A stretch of 64,000 bases of DNA from CAMAUF01 sp046152925 (GTDB taxonomy: Bacteria; Chloroflexota; Dehalococcoidia; Tepidiformales; Tepidiformaceae). Below the pieces are notes generated by a model that had not been told where the DNA came from, searched no databases, and worked only from the letters and a program-made list of their open reading frames with translations. Location: the NCBI GenBank assembly GCA_046152925.1, contig JBJXFX010000005.1, positions 16,092 through 80,091 on the forward strand, given 5' to 3'. Shown here piece by piece: positions 49,431-57,534 of the stretch. Positions within the stretch are counted from its first letter, which is position 1, and each line of letters begins with the position of its first letter. A program made the position numbers and the translations under genes.

Positions 49431-50327
49431 GTGACGCCTGACGAAGGCCCCTACATCGTCTGTCAGGACTTGTTCAAGATTTACAAGATCGCCGACCTTG
49501 AAGTCGTCGCCCTCCGCGGCCTCGACCTCACCGTCGAACGCGGCGAATTCATGGCGATCGTCGGAGCCTCCGGCTCCGGCAAGAGCACGCTCCTCAACAT
49601 CCTCGCCGGCCTGGACCAGCCCAGCGCCGGCCGCGCCTTTGTCGGCGGCCGCGACCTCCTCACCATGTCTGCCAGCGAAATGGTCGACTATCGCCGCAAA
49701 CAGGTTGGCTTCGTCTGGCAGCAGACCGGCCGCAACTTGGTGCCGTACCTCGACGCAGTCCAAAACGTCGAAGTCCCGATGATCCTCGCTGGCGTCTCCA
49801 AAAAGGCCGCCAAAGCGCGTTCGATCGAGCTCCTCGAAGCCGTCGGCCTCGGCCACCGCCTCCACCATCACCCAGCCCTTCTTTCCGGCGGTGAACAGCA
49901 GCGCGTCTCCATCGCCGTGGCGCTCGCCAACGGCGGCCCCCTCCTCCTCGCCGATGAGCCGACCGGCGAGCTCGACTCGCTCGGCGCCGCCACCGTCTTC
50001 GACCTCTTTCAGGATCTCAACCGGCGCTTCAAGGTCACGGTCATCATCGTCACCCACGACCCCGCGATCGCCGCCCGCGTCGACCGCGTCGTCGCTATCC
50101 GGGACGGCCGGACAAGCACCGAGATCTTCCGGCGCACCGTGCTCGAGGGGAACCAGCCCAAGACCGTGCACGACGAATACGTCCTCGTCGATGGCGCGGG
50201 CCGCTTGCAGATCCCGCGCGAGTATCTCGAAAGCCTGGAGATCCACGGGCGTGCCAAAGTCGCGCTCGCCGGCGGCCACGTCGAAGTCCGGCCAGAACCA
50301 CACCACCGCGAGGCTGACCACCGATGA
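49431..50327 (+). CDS. ABC transporter ATP-binding protein with C-terminal extension
   Basis: A 298-residue ATPase of the LolD/MacB group. VGASGSGKSTLLNILAGLDQ is Walker A, FVWQQTGRNLVPYLDAVQNV is the Q-loop region, LLSGGEQQRVSIAVALANGG is the signature, and LLLADEPTGELDSLGAATVF is Walker B and the D-loop. The H-loop is VIIVTHDPAIAARVDR. About 55 extra residues follow (EYVLVDGAGRLQIPREYLES), resembling an AbrB-like swapped hairpin. The start is GTG 49431 with GTGAGG upstream. An ATGA overlap leads to the second ATPase. Confidence 0.92.
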   Translation: MTPDEGPYIVCQDLFKIYKIADLEVVALRGLDLTVERGEFMAIVGASGSGKSTLLNILAGLDQPSAGRAFVGGRDLLTMSASEMVDYRRKQVGFVWQQTGRNLVPYLDAVQNVEVPMILAGVSKKAAKARSIELLEAVGLGHRLHHHPALLSGGEQQRVSIAVALANGGPLLLADEPTGELDSLGAATVFDLFQDLNRRFKVTVIIVTHDPAIAARVDRVVAIRDGRTSTEIFRRTVLEGNQPKTVHDEYVLVDGAGRLQIPREYLESLEIHGRAKVALAGGHVEVRPEPHHREADHR

Positions 50328-51259
50328 CCGCCGCCCAAATCCGCGTCAAAGATGTCTCGCGCACCTTCCGCCTCGGCTCCGAAGACATCCACGCCCTCCG
50401 CGGCGTCAGCCTCAATGTCGAGCCCCGCGAATTCCTCGCCCTCGTCGGCCGCAGCGGCTCTGGCAAAACCACGCTCATGAACATCATCGCCGGCTTGGAC
50501 CGCCCTTCCACCGGCGAAGTCTGGGTCGACGAAATGCGCCTCGACCAACTCGGCGAAAAGGACCTCACCAAGCTGCGGCGCGGGCAGTTCGGGTTCATCT
50601 TCCAGTCGTTCGGGCTGCTCCCGCTGCTCTCGGCACAGGAGAACGTCGAGCTCCCAATGCGCATCGCTGGCTATGGCCACGGCGAGCGCGTCCGCCGGGC
50701 GAAAGCCGCTCTGGACGCCGTCGGCCTCAACCGGCGTTCCCACCATCGCCCGTATGAGCTCTCCGGCGGCGAACAGCAGCGCGTCGCGATTGCCCGCGCC
50801 ATCGCCACCGAACCCCGCCTCATCCTTGCCGATGAACCGACCGGCGAGCTCGACTCCACCACCGCAAAGGCCGTCTTCACCCTCCTCCGCACGCTCGCCC
50901 GCGAACACAGCTTCACCGTCGTGACCTGCACCCACGACCGCCTGGTCATGGAAATGGCCGACCGCGTTGAAGAGCTGGTCGATGGCCAGATCGTCACCAG
51001 CGAACACTCCGTCGTCTGGAAGCGCGCCCAAGAGCAAGAACGAAGCCCGTTCGAGGCCGCCTTTGTCGGCGCGAAACACGGGGGCGAAGAGGCCGCCGGC
51101 GGGCTTTCGTCGCTCGTTGGCGCCGATTCCGCCGTCTTCATCCGGCCCAAGCTCGACCGCCAAGCATCCCGCAGCGCCGCCACCGCCGGCGAAGACGGAC
51201 ACGACGCCCCCTCCTCCGACGAGGCGTCGCTTTGGGCCCGGCCCGACCGCAAGGAGTAG
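50324..51259 (+). CDS. ABC transporter ATP-binding protein
   Basis: A 311-residue ATPase paired with the previous gene. VGRSGSGKTTLMNIIAGLDR, LSGGEQQRVAIARAIATEPR, LILADEPTGELDSTTAKAVF and VVTCTHDRLVMEMADRVEEL supply the complete set of motifs. The C-terminal ~75 residues are disordered and charged. With one large FtsX permease the two ATPases could form a heterodimeric motor. It begins within ATGA and ends in a hairpin shared with the aldo/keto reductase gene. Confidence 0.92.
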   Translation: MTAAQIRVKDVSRTFRLGSEDIHALRGVSLNVEPREFLALVGRSGSGKTTLMNIIAGLDRPSTGEVWVDEMRLDQLGEKDLTKLRRGQFGFIFQSFGLLPLLSAQENVELPMRIAGYGHGERVRRAKAALDAVGLNRRSHHRPYELSGGEQQRVAIARAIATEPRLILADEPTGELDSTTAKAVFTLLRTLAREHSFTVVTCTHDRLVMEMADRVEELVDGQIVTSEHSVVWKRAQEQERSPFEAAFVGAKHGGEEAAGGLSSLVGADSAVFIRPKLDRQASRSAATAGEDGHDAPSSDEASLWARPDRKE

Positions 51260-51272
51260 CGGAGCCCGCTAC
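51256..51272. terminator. hairpin carrying both stop codons of a convergent pair
   Basis: GTAGCGG-AGC-CCGCTAC is a perfect 7-bp stem. The plus-strand TAG stop (51257-51259) lies in the left arm and the minus-strand TAG stop (51269-51271) in the right arm. It probably acts as a bidirectional terminator, though T-tracts are poor. Confidence 0.4.
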
Positions 51273-52207
51273 TTCGTGAGCCCGTCCACCTCCGCCATCT
51301 GCTCGGCGGTCAGGCGCCAATCGCCTGCCTTCACGTTCGCCTCGACCTGCGCCGGGCTCGTCGCACCCGAAATGACGCTGCCCACGTGGGCCTGTGATGC
51401 CAGCCAGCCGACGGCCAACTCCAAGATCGTGTGCCCCTGGCCGGTCGCGAACGCCTCAAGCTTCTCAACCTTGTCCCAGTTCTGGTCGTTCACGATCCGC
51501 TCGGCCATCGCGCCCATGTTCGTCAGGCGCGCGCCTTCGGGCATCGCCGCGCCCCGCTTGTACTTCCCCGTCAGGAAGCCGCTGGCCAGCGGGAAATACG
51601 GCAGGATGCCGACGCCATACTTCGTGCAGGCCGGGACAAGCTCCTTCTCCACGGCGCGGTCCAGCAAGCTGTACGCGTTCTGGGCCGAGATGAACGGCAC
51701 AATTCCACGCGCTTCAGAGATCCACGCGGCCTCGACCGTCTGCCAGCCGCTGAAGTTCGAATGGCCCGCGTAACGGACCTTCCCCTGCCGCACCAGGTCG
51801 TCGATCGCCCGCATCGTCTCCTCGATCGGCGTTGCTGGGTCCGGAGAGTGGATCTGATAGAGGTCGATGTAATCGGTGCCCAGGCGCCGAAGGCTGTCCT
51901 CCGCCGCCTGTATGATGTAGCGGCGCGAGGCCCCCGACTTCATCGGACCCTCGCCCATCTGGCCCCGGAACTTCGTCGCAACCACGACCTCGTGCCGCCG
52001 TCCTGCAAGCGCCTTGCCGAGGTACTCCTCGGAAAGCCCGCGTGGCCCGTACACGTCCGCCGTGTCGAAAAGGTTGATCCCATGGTCGATCGCGGCGTTC
52101 ACCACCGCCGCCGTCTGGCCGGCATCGCAGCGCCGGCCAAAGTTGTTACACCCGAGCCCCACGACCGAGACCAGCAGGCCTGACCGCCCCAAATTGCGAT
52201 ACTCCAA
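51269..52207 (-). CDS. aldo/keto reductase
   Basis: A 312-residue NADPH-dependent TIM-barrel reductase. INLFDTADVYGPRGLSEEYL has the catalytic Asp and Tyr, VVVATKFRGQM the lysine and LYQIHSPDPATPIEETMRAI the histidine. VRYAGHSNFSGWQTVEAAWI and TKYGVGILPYFPLASGFLTG are typical of the AKR11/YajO branch. Cofactor-binding VISGATSPAQVEANV lies near the end. The start is TTG 52207 with GGAGGGCG upstream. The substrate is unknown. Confidence 0.9.
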   Translation of the reverse strand: MEYRNLGRSGLLVSVVGLGCNNFGRRCDAGQTAAVVNAAIDHGINLFDTADVYGPRGLSEEYLGKALAGRRHEVVVATKFRGQMGEGPMKSGASRRYIIQAAEDSLRRLGTDYIDLYQIHSPDPATPIEETMRAIDDLVRQGKVRYAGHSNFSGWQTVEAAWISEARGIVPFISAQNAYSLLDRAVEKELVPACTKYGVGILPYFPLASGFLTGKYKRGAAMPEGARLTNMGAMAERIVNDQNWDKVEKLEAFATGQGHTILELAVGWLASQAHVGSVISGATSPAQVEANVKAGDWRLTAEQMAEVDGLTK

Positions 52208-52262
52208 GGTTCGCCCTCCCCAACATCGAGTCTGGGGACACTACCACACCCGCGCAGGCTGG

Positions 52263-52406
52263 CTAGGCGTTCCCGCTCAACAGCATCGCGAGCGTCACCG
52301 CGCCGGGGACAACCAAGATCGCCGCAAGCAACCCCGCCACAAGCACCTGTTGGACCCGATGACGGGGCCCAAACTCCCAACCCGCGCGCCAGACCTGTCG
52401 TAGCAT
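52263..52406 (-). CDS. 47-residue single-pass membrane protein
   Basis: A small gene encoding a basic start (MLRQVWRAGWEFGPRHRVQQ) followed by one hydrophobic helix (VLVAGLLAAILVVPGAVTLA) and a short MLLSGNA tail. TAGAGT lies 6 bases before the ATG, without a ribosome binding site, consistent with leaderless expression. It lies 55 bases upstream of the aldo/keto reductase on the same strand, and is divergent from a membrane-protein gene. Function unknown. Confidence 0.6.
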   Translation of the reverse strand: MLRQVWRAGWEFGPRHRVQQVLVAGLLAAILVVPGAVTLAMLLSGNA

Positions 52407-52412
52407 GGCGAC

Positions 52413-52418
52413 ACTCTA
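52413..52418 (-). promoter_or_regulatory. TAGAGT -10, leaderless start of the 47-residue gene
   Basis: The hexamer ends 6 bases before the ATG at 52406, the same geometry as the PIN operon and SCO1664-family gene. Confidence 0.4.
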
Positions 52419-52438
52419 GCACCGGTCGCAGAAGCATC

Positions 52439-52969
52439 GTGGACGACGTCGCCCTCATCCTCGTGATCGCCGCACGCGGCCTCATCCCCATCGCCGTCTT
52501 CCGCTGGCCGTTCTGGGCGGGAGCCGCCTGCATCGCCGGCGACGCATTCGATACCGTGCTCCCCGAGGCTCTCGGGATCACCCTCGTCGACGACTACCAT
52601 CGCTTCGACAAGTTCTTCGATACCTACTACCTCGCGTTCGAGGCCGTCGTCGCATGGCGGCTCTTCGACCCCGTCGCCCGCGCCGCCACGACTGCGTTGT
52701 TCGCGCTCCGGCTCGCCGCGGTCATCGTTTTCGAGGTCACTGGCGCTCGCTGGCTCTTCCTCGTGGGGCCAAACGCGTTCGAAAACTTCTATCTGCTGGT
52801 CGCCGGCCTGCGCACGATCGACCCAGCCTTCCGCATCCCCGGCCGCCGCGAGCTCGTCGTCATGCTCCTCGTGGCGACGCTCCCGAAACTCATGCAGGAG
52901 TACGTGATGCACTACCGCGAGGCCCAGACCTGGCACTTCGTCAAAGAACACGTCCTCCTCTGGCGCTAA
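52439..52969 (+). CDS. multi-pass membrane protein of unknown function
   Basis: A 176-residue protein. VALILVIAARGLIPIAVFRW begins a first hydrophobic segment, and further helices lie at ~78-100 (TTALFALRLAAVIVFEVTGA) and ~140-158 (LVVMLLVATLPKLMQEYVMH). Between them, DDYHRFDKFFDTYYLAFEAV holds conserved-looking aromatic and acidic residues. I do not know a named family. The start is GTG 52439, 32 bases from the divergent small gene. The sequence after it holds an intergenic repeat and no gene. Confidence 0.75.
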   Translation: MDDVALILVIAARGLIPIAVFRWPFWAGAACIAGDAFDTVLPEALGITLVDDYHRFDKFFDTYYLAFEAVVAWRLFDPVARAATTALFALRLAAVIVFEVTGARWLFLVGPNAFENFYLLVAGLRTIDPAFRIPGRRELVVMLLVATLPKLMQEYVMHYREAQTWHFVKEHVLLWR

Positions 52970-53007
52970 GCGTCGGGTGTGGCTCAATGTCTGGAAGCGC
53001 GTCCCGG

Positions 53008-53045
53008 CCTCCCTCTCCCCTTGGGGAGCGGGTTGCGGTGAGGGT
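53008..53045. repeat. boilerplate intergenic palindromic repeat
   Basis: The sequence CCCTCTCCCCTTGGGGAGCG then GGTTGCGGTGAGGG has a perfect CTCCCC-TT-GGGGAG core. It resembles the REP-like CTCTCCC...GGGAGAGGG...GGTGAGGG element found in many bacterial genomes. It lies in a ~180-base stretch without genes (52970-53149), where nothing else was recognised except a TAGGCT hexamer. Confidence 0.5.
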
Positions 53046-53136
53046 TTCCACCCTGATGGGCTGCGCAACATGCCCGACGCCGTCACCCAGGTCCCCAGCC
53101 GCACCCCTAAGCGTGGCGCACCCCAGAAGCCCGGCG

Positions 53137-53142
53137 TAGGCT
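53137..53142 (+). promoter_or_regulatory. TAGGCT -10 before the LLM pseudogene
   Basis: The hexamer ends 7 bases before the ATG at 53150, with no ribosome binding site. A broken gene keeps the leaderless arrangement. Confidence 0.4.
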
Positions 53143-53149
53143 CCTGCTA

Positions 53150-54208
53150 ATGGGCCGAATCCTCACCTGCACCTGGGCGCCGACCGCCCTGAGCGGGCCG
53201 CAGTTGTTGCGCGGCGATGCGCCCCGCCCCTCACCCTTGGCCACATCCTCGGGCGAAGCGCTCCAAGAGCGCCTCCTCGCGCCCGTCCGCAACGCTGAAG
53301 CGCTCGGCGTCGACTTCTTGCTCGTTGCCCAGCGCTGGTGGGGTACTGGCGTCGAAATCGAGGCCGCGACCTTCGACTGCTTCGCGATCACCGCGTTCTA
53401 CGCCGCCCGTACGCGCCGCATGACCCTGATCACCGCCGTCCACCCCGGCTTCGTCCTCCCCGCGACGACGGCCAAGTGGGGCGCCACCCTCGACCGGCTC
53501 ACCGGCGGCCGTTGGGCCATCAACCTCACCTCAGGTTGGCACGAGCAGGAATTTGGGATGTTCGGCGCCTCGCTCATCCCACACGACGAACGCTATGCGC
53601 GCTCGGCCGAGTTCCTCGACGTGATCCGCGGCGCCTGGAGCGGTGGCCCGTTCTCGTATCCGGGCCACTACTACACCGTCGACGGCCTCATCCTCGAACC
53701 CAAGCCCGCCGGGCCCGCTCACCGTCTTCCAGGGTGGCCAGAGCGACGCCGCCATCGCCCTCGCCGCCACCCATTCGGACTGGATGTTTCTCAACGGCGG
53801 CCCCCTCGACAAGATCGCTGAGATCATTGCCCGCGCCCGTGCGGCCGCCGCCGAGGCGGGCCGCCAGCTCCGCTTCGCGCTCTACGCCATCCCGCTCTGT
53901 CGCGAAACCGACGCCGAAGCCCAAGCTGCGGTCGCGGGAATGGTGGCCGCCGTAGACCCCGCCAGGGTCGCCGCGCGCCGCGCTCGCGTCTCCGGCGCCC
54001 AGGGGATGTGGGCGCCCAGCGACGACCCCCCACCGCGCTCGATTCGAACGAAGGCTTCGCCAGCCGCCTCATTGGCTCGCCCGAAACCATCTACGAGCGG
54101 ATGCTCGCCTTCCATCGGGCCGGCGTCGACTGCTTCCACATGCCGCTCTTCGACCCGCTCTTCACCAGCGCCGTGCTCCCGCGCCTACGCAACGCACACC
54201 AGGATTGA
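53150..54208 (+). pseudogene. LLM-class flavin-dependent oxidoreductase with two compensating frameshifts
   Basis: Three frames together encode one SsuD-like F420/FMN-dependent monooxygenase of ~350 residues. Frame one runs MGRILTCTWAPTALSG to VDGLILEPKPAGP. Near 53710 a +1 change moves to LTVFQGGQSDAAIALAATHS then DWMFLNGG and RVSGAQGMWAPSDD. Near a C6 run at 54028 a compensating change returns to the first frame with NEGFASRLIGSPETIYERML. Each segment is well conserved with family pattern, so decay is very recent or the shifts are sequencing errors. If read as one frame it would be a full-length enzyme. Confidence 0.8.
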
Positions 54209-54237
54209 GCCCGCGCCCACCGGCTGACCAGCCAACT

Positions 54238-54246
54238 TGGTATGCT
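54238..54246 (+). promoter_or_regulatory. extended -10 TGGTATGCT, leaderless start of the PAC2 gene
   Basis: TGG plus TATGCT ends 7 bases before ATG 54254, which favours this start over the ATG at 54242 that lies inside the hexamer. Confidence 0.5.
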
Positions 54247-54253
54247 TCCCTTG

Positions 54254-55129
54254 ATGGCCAGCGAGATGAACGTTGAAAACCTGCCCGACCTCCACAACGC
54301 TGTGGCGGTCGTCGCCTTTAGCGGCTGGAACGACGCCGCCAGCGCCGCGACCGACGCCGCCCGCTTCTTGATCCGGAGGACCGGCGCCCGGCGCTTCGCC
54401 TCGCTCGACCCCGAATCCTTTTATGATTTCGCCGAGGCGCGCCCCTCTGTCTCCATCGGTCGCGGCGGCGTGCGCGACGTGAATTGGGCCAAGAACGAGT
54501 TCTTCTACGCCCGCAATCCGTCCGGCGCCCACGACCTCGTCATCGGTGTCGGCGTCGAACCACAGCTCGCCTGGCGAAAGTACACCTCGAGCATTCAGGG
54601 CCTCTTTGCCGCCGTCCACGTTGGCCTCGTCGTTTCCCTCGGCGCGCTGCTCGCTGACGTGCCACACACCCGCCCGGTACGCGTCACCGGCACGGCCGCC
54701 GACCCGGCCGTCGCCGGCCGCCTCGACCTCACGACCTCCAAGTACGAAGGCCCCACCGGCATCGTCGGCGTGCTCCACGACACCTTCCGCCGGGCGAACC
54801 TCCCCGCCGCCAGCCTCTGGGCCAACGTCCCGCACTACATCTCGACCAACTCCAACCCGATCGCGACCAGCGCCCTCCTCACCCGCCTCCAGACGCTGGT
54901 CGACATGAAGTTCGACATGCGCGAGCTCGAGTCCGCCGGCGAGCGCTTCGTCAAAGAGGTCGATGGCGCCCTCCAGGGCAACAGCGACGTGCGCGACTAC
55001 GTCCGCCGCCTGGAATCGGCAGCCGACGAAGCAAGTGACCAGGATCCCGAGGACTCAGAACTTCCAGAGCCCGAGGAGATCATCGGCGACATCGAGGCCT
55101 GGCTCCGCGGCGACAGCGGCAAACCGTAG
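54254..55129 (+). CDS. PAC2-family protein (proteasome assembly chaperone fold)
   Basis: A 291-residue protein. NAVAVVAFSGWNDAASAATD then AARFLIRR is the PAC2 opening, SIRGLFA-like (SSIQGLFAAVHVGLVVSLGA) and TGIVGVLHDTFRRANLPAAS continue the fold, and LWANVPHYISTNSNPIATSA is the most conserved block. The C-terminus is acidic (DQDPEDSELPEPEEIIGDIE). PAC2-like proteins occur in Actinobacteria and Chloroflexota, sometimes tied to proteasome or other assembly roles; no proteasome genes are here. Confidence 0.85.
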   Translation: MASEMNVENLPDLHNAVAVVAFSGWNDAASAATDAARFLIRRTGARRFASLDPESFYDFAEARPSVSIGRGGVRDVNWAKNEFFYARNPSGAHDLVIGVGVEPQLAWRKYTSSIQGLFAAVHVGLVVSLGALLADVPHTRPVRVTGTAADPAVAGRLDLTTSKYEGPTGIVGVLHDTFRRANLPAASLWANVPHYISTNSNPIATSALLTRLQTLVDMKFDMRELESAGERFVKEVDGALQGNSDVRDYVRRLESAADEASDQDPEDSELPEPEEIIGDIEAWLRGDSGKP

Positions 55130-55151
55130 CCCGCCATCGCCCCGACACCCC

Positions 55152-55670
55152 TTAAATCATGAACTGCAAGCCCATCGTGCCCTTGATCGTGTTGATCTCG
55201 CCGAGATGCATGAAGCCGTGGGTCATCAACACTTGGCGGCAAACGCGCCACTTCGGCATCTCCCCGAGCGGCTTGATCTGCTGCACCTCGTCGAGTTGCG
55301 CCAGCGGCACATCCTTAATGAACGCCAGGCAGTCCTCGCCCACCTTGCGGCCGTACTCACGCAGCAGCCCGAGGTCGTTCACCTGGAGCGATCGGGCGAT
55401 CTCCAACGTCATCCCCGTGCCCTGCTCGACCTTCGGCAGGCCCATCCGCTCGAGGTAGCCCTGCGCGAGCCAGATCGGCTGCTTCTTCTGGAAAACGAAG
55501 TTCGTGATGTTGTCGGTCGTCCGCAGGACGTGCCAAGCGTTGAACCCGATGCTCACCGTCTTGCCTTCCGGCAGCCAGTTCACCTGGTCTGCCGACAGCG
55601 GCGCCAACGCCTCGTCCAACCAGTCGTGAAGCTGGGTAATGCCGTCAATCAGGATGTCGCGGATGTCCAT
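55152..55670 (-). CDS. DinB-family protein
   Basis: A 172-residue four-helix-bundle protein of the DinB/YfiT superfamily, whose members bind a divalent metal. ILIDGITQLHDWLDEALAPL begins the bundle. NAWHVLRTTDN gives the first metal histidine and TGH-type THGFMHLGEINTIKGTMGLQ the other two. GGGGGAAGG before ATG is a strong ribosome binding site. Thiol S-transferase activity is typical for some members; none is proven here. Confidence 0.85.
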   Translation of the reverse strand: MDIRDILIDGITQLHDWLDEALAPLSADQVNWLPEGKTVSIGFNAWHVLRTTDNITNFVFQKKQPIWLAQGYLERMGLPKVEQGTGMTLEIARSLQVNDLGLLREYGRKVGEDCLAFIKDVPLAQLDEVQQIKPLGEMPKWRVCRQVLMTHGFMHLGEINTIKGTMGLQFMI

Positions 55671-55702
55671 GGGTACGTCCTTCCCCCGCGGGCTTCGACG
55701 CC

Positions 55703-56671
55703 CTACAGGTCTTCAGGACGCAGTGTAGCGAGCAGACCGCGGCGGGTAACGTCCGCGTGAAGGACGAGCCCGTAGAGCGCCTGCACCGTCGGCGCCGCCA
55801 CGCCCAACGCCTCAGCCCGCCGCGCCGGCCCCCCGAGGATCGCTTCGACTTCGAGCGGCCGCCCAAGCACGTAGTCGATCACCATCGACGTCCGGTAGTC
55901 GCCCATCGTGTCGGTCAGTGCGAACAGCGAAGCCACCAGCGTCTCCTCGTCGATCCGCAGAGCGCTCCCGAGCGCCGCCAGGTCGGCGTTGCCAATCGCG
56001 ATCAGCTCCCGCATCGCCCGTTCGGCTACTGGACGCAACGCCGGCTCGCCCGTGATCCGCTCCGTGCCAACGCCCCCGCACGCTACGCTCAGCCCATTGA
56101 ACGGCACATTCCAGGCCAGCTTCTCCCAGCGCGCCGACCGCAGGTTCGGCGCGACCACCGCCTCGACCTCGCCCGACCGGAGCAGCCCCGCCAACTCCTC
56201 CGTCTGCGCGAGGTCGTCCTCCAGGTGGCCCAACGTCACCCGCCCATACTTCAAGTGGTTCACCACGCCCGGCTCGCCCCGGTTGATACAGACGAACGCC
56301 ATCCCGCCGAACACGCGGTCCCGCCCAATCGCCGCGCCAAGCCGCGCCTCGATATCGAGGCCGTTCATCAACGCGAGCACCCGCGTCTTCGCGCCGAGGC
56401 ACGGCCGGATCAGGCGGGCCGCCTCCTCCAGCTGCGTGCTCTTGAGCGAACAGATCACCCAGTCGACCGTCCCCAACTCTTCCGGCGTCGCAAAAGCGGC
56501 CACCGAAGGCAGCGAGAAGTCGCCGTTGCAGCTCCGGATCGTCAAGCCCGCACGGCGCACCGCCTCGAGGTCGCGACGCATCAGAAAGCGGACATCGTGG
56601 CCCGCCCGCGCCAACAGGCCGCCGTAATAGCAGCCCACCGCCCCAGCGCCGATCACCGCGATCGCAACCAT
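55703..56671 (-). CDS. ketopantoate reductase (PanE/ApbA family)
   Basis: A 322-residue NADPH-dependent reductase. AIAVIGAGAVGCYYGGLLAR binds NADPH, and TVDWVICSLKSTQLEEAARL, RVFGGMAFVCINRGEPG and RWEKLAWNVPFNGLSVACGG (with the catalytic lysine) follow. The last part has SMVIDYVLGRPLEVEAILGG. True PanE makes pantoate for CoA; paralogues act on other 2-oxo acids. No other pan gene is near. TATCCT lies 6 bases before ATG. Confidence 0.85.
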   Translation of the reverse strand: MVAIAVIGAGAVGCYYGGLLARAGHDVRFLMRRDLEAVRRAGLTIRSCNGDFSLPSVAAFATPEELGTVDWVICSLKSTQLEEAARLIRPCLGAKTRVLALMNGLDIEARLGAAIGRDRVFGGMAFVCINRGEPGVVNHLKYGRVTLGHLEDDLAQTEELAGLLRSGEVEAVVAPNLRSARWEKLAWNVPFNGLSVACGGVGTERITGEPALRPVAERAMRELIAIGNADLAALGSALRIDEETLVASLFALTDTMGDYRTSMVIDYVLGRPLEVEAILGGPARRAEALGVAAPTVQALYGLVLHADVTRRGLLATLRPEDL

Positions 56672-56677
56672 CCCCGG

Positions 56678-56683
56678 AGGATA
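56678..56683 (-). promoter_or_regulatory. TATCCT -10, leaderless start of the PanE-like gene
   Basis: The hexamer ends 6 bases before ATG 56671, with CCGGGG between, another leaderless arrangement. Confidence 0.4.
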
Positions 56684-56712
56684 CCCAAGCCGCGCCTTGG
56701 CGGCAGCCCGGC

Positions 56713-57534
56713 CTAGACCCCCGCCGCCAGGATCGCCCGCGTACGCTCGATGTCCGCCTTGATCGCGTCGAAACGCGCCGTCACCCCGTCCAGGATAGAC
56801 AGGTCGGTGAACAGGTACGCCTGGTTGTCCTTCACCCCGCGGATTACGATCCGGCCGACCTCCAGCGGGTCCTTGCCGCCCGCCAGGATGTCCGGGTGCG
56901 GCGCCTCCGGCCCGCCGAGCTCGTCCGGCCGGTTCCGCCCGCCCGACATCAGGTTCGTCCGCACCCCGCCAGGGCAGAGCACCGAAACGCCCACGCCGAA
57001 CTCCGAGACCTCGTTCCGCAGCTTCTCCGAAATCCCGACGACCGCATACTTCGAAGCCGTATATGGCCCGATCCCAAGGCCGGTGACCGCCATCAGCCCC
57101 GCAGTCGAAGCCGTGTTCACGATGTGCGACTCGCCCTCCTGCGCGGCCATCCGCGGGAGAAACGCCACCAGCCCGTTCACCACACCATCCAGGTTCACCG
57201 CCAAAACCCAGCGCCAGTCCGCCGCCGTCGTCTCCAACATCGGCTTGAACGTGCCCACGCCCGCGTTGTTACAAAGGAGGTGCACGCCCCCAAGCTCCGC
57301 GAACGCCCGGTCGGCCAGCGCCTGGACCGCCTCCGCCTTGGTGACATCCGTCCGCACCGCCAGCGCCTTCACGCCCGCGGCCTGCGCTTCCGCTGCAGCG
57401 GCCCCCGCAGCCTTTTCATCAATGTCCGCCACCACGACGTTCATCCCCTCCGCAGCCGCGGCGAGCACGATCCCGCGCCCGATCCCGCTGCCCCCACCCG
57501 TCACCACCGCAGTCTTCCCACGAAGCTCTTTCAT
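56713..57534 (-). CDS. short-chain dehydrogenase/reductase
   Basis: A 273-residue classical SDR. VVTGGGSGIGRGIVLAAAAE is the cofactor-binding TGxxxGxG, VVVADID suggests NAD(H), LLCNNAGVGTFKPMLE is the NNAG strand, SHIVNTASTAGLMAVTG holds the catalytic serine region, and GPYTASKYAVVGISE has the Tyr-x-x-x-Lys pair. GRNRPDELGGP forms the substrate loop. GCGAGGGAACG before ATG 57534 supports this start; the open frame upstream is not conserved. The substrate is unknown. About 200 bases upstream hold no gene. Confidence 0.9.
   Translation of the reverse strand: MKELRGKTAVVTGGGSGIGRGIVLAAAAEGMNVVVADIDEKAAGAAAAEAQAAGVKALAVRTDVTKAEAVQALADRAFAELGGVHLLCNNAGVGTFKPMLETTAADWRWVLAVNLDGVVNGLVAFLPRMAAQEGESHIVNTASTAGLMAVTGLGIGPYTASKYAVVGISEKLRNEVSEFGVGVSVLCPGGVRTNLMSGGRNRPDELGGPEAPHPDILAGGKDPLEVGRIVIRGVKDNQAYLFTDLSILDGVTARFDAIKADIERTRAILAAGV

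Noticed and set aside
52970..53149. Possible insertion element between two plus-strand genes
   Set aside because: Only a short widespread palindromic repeat is present; there is no transposase, terminal inverted repeat pair or target duplication.
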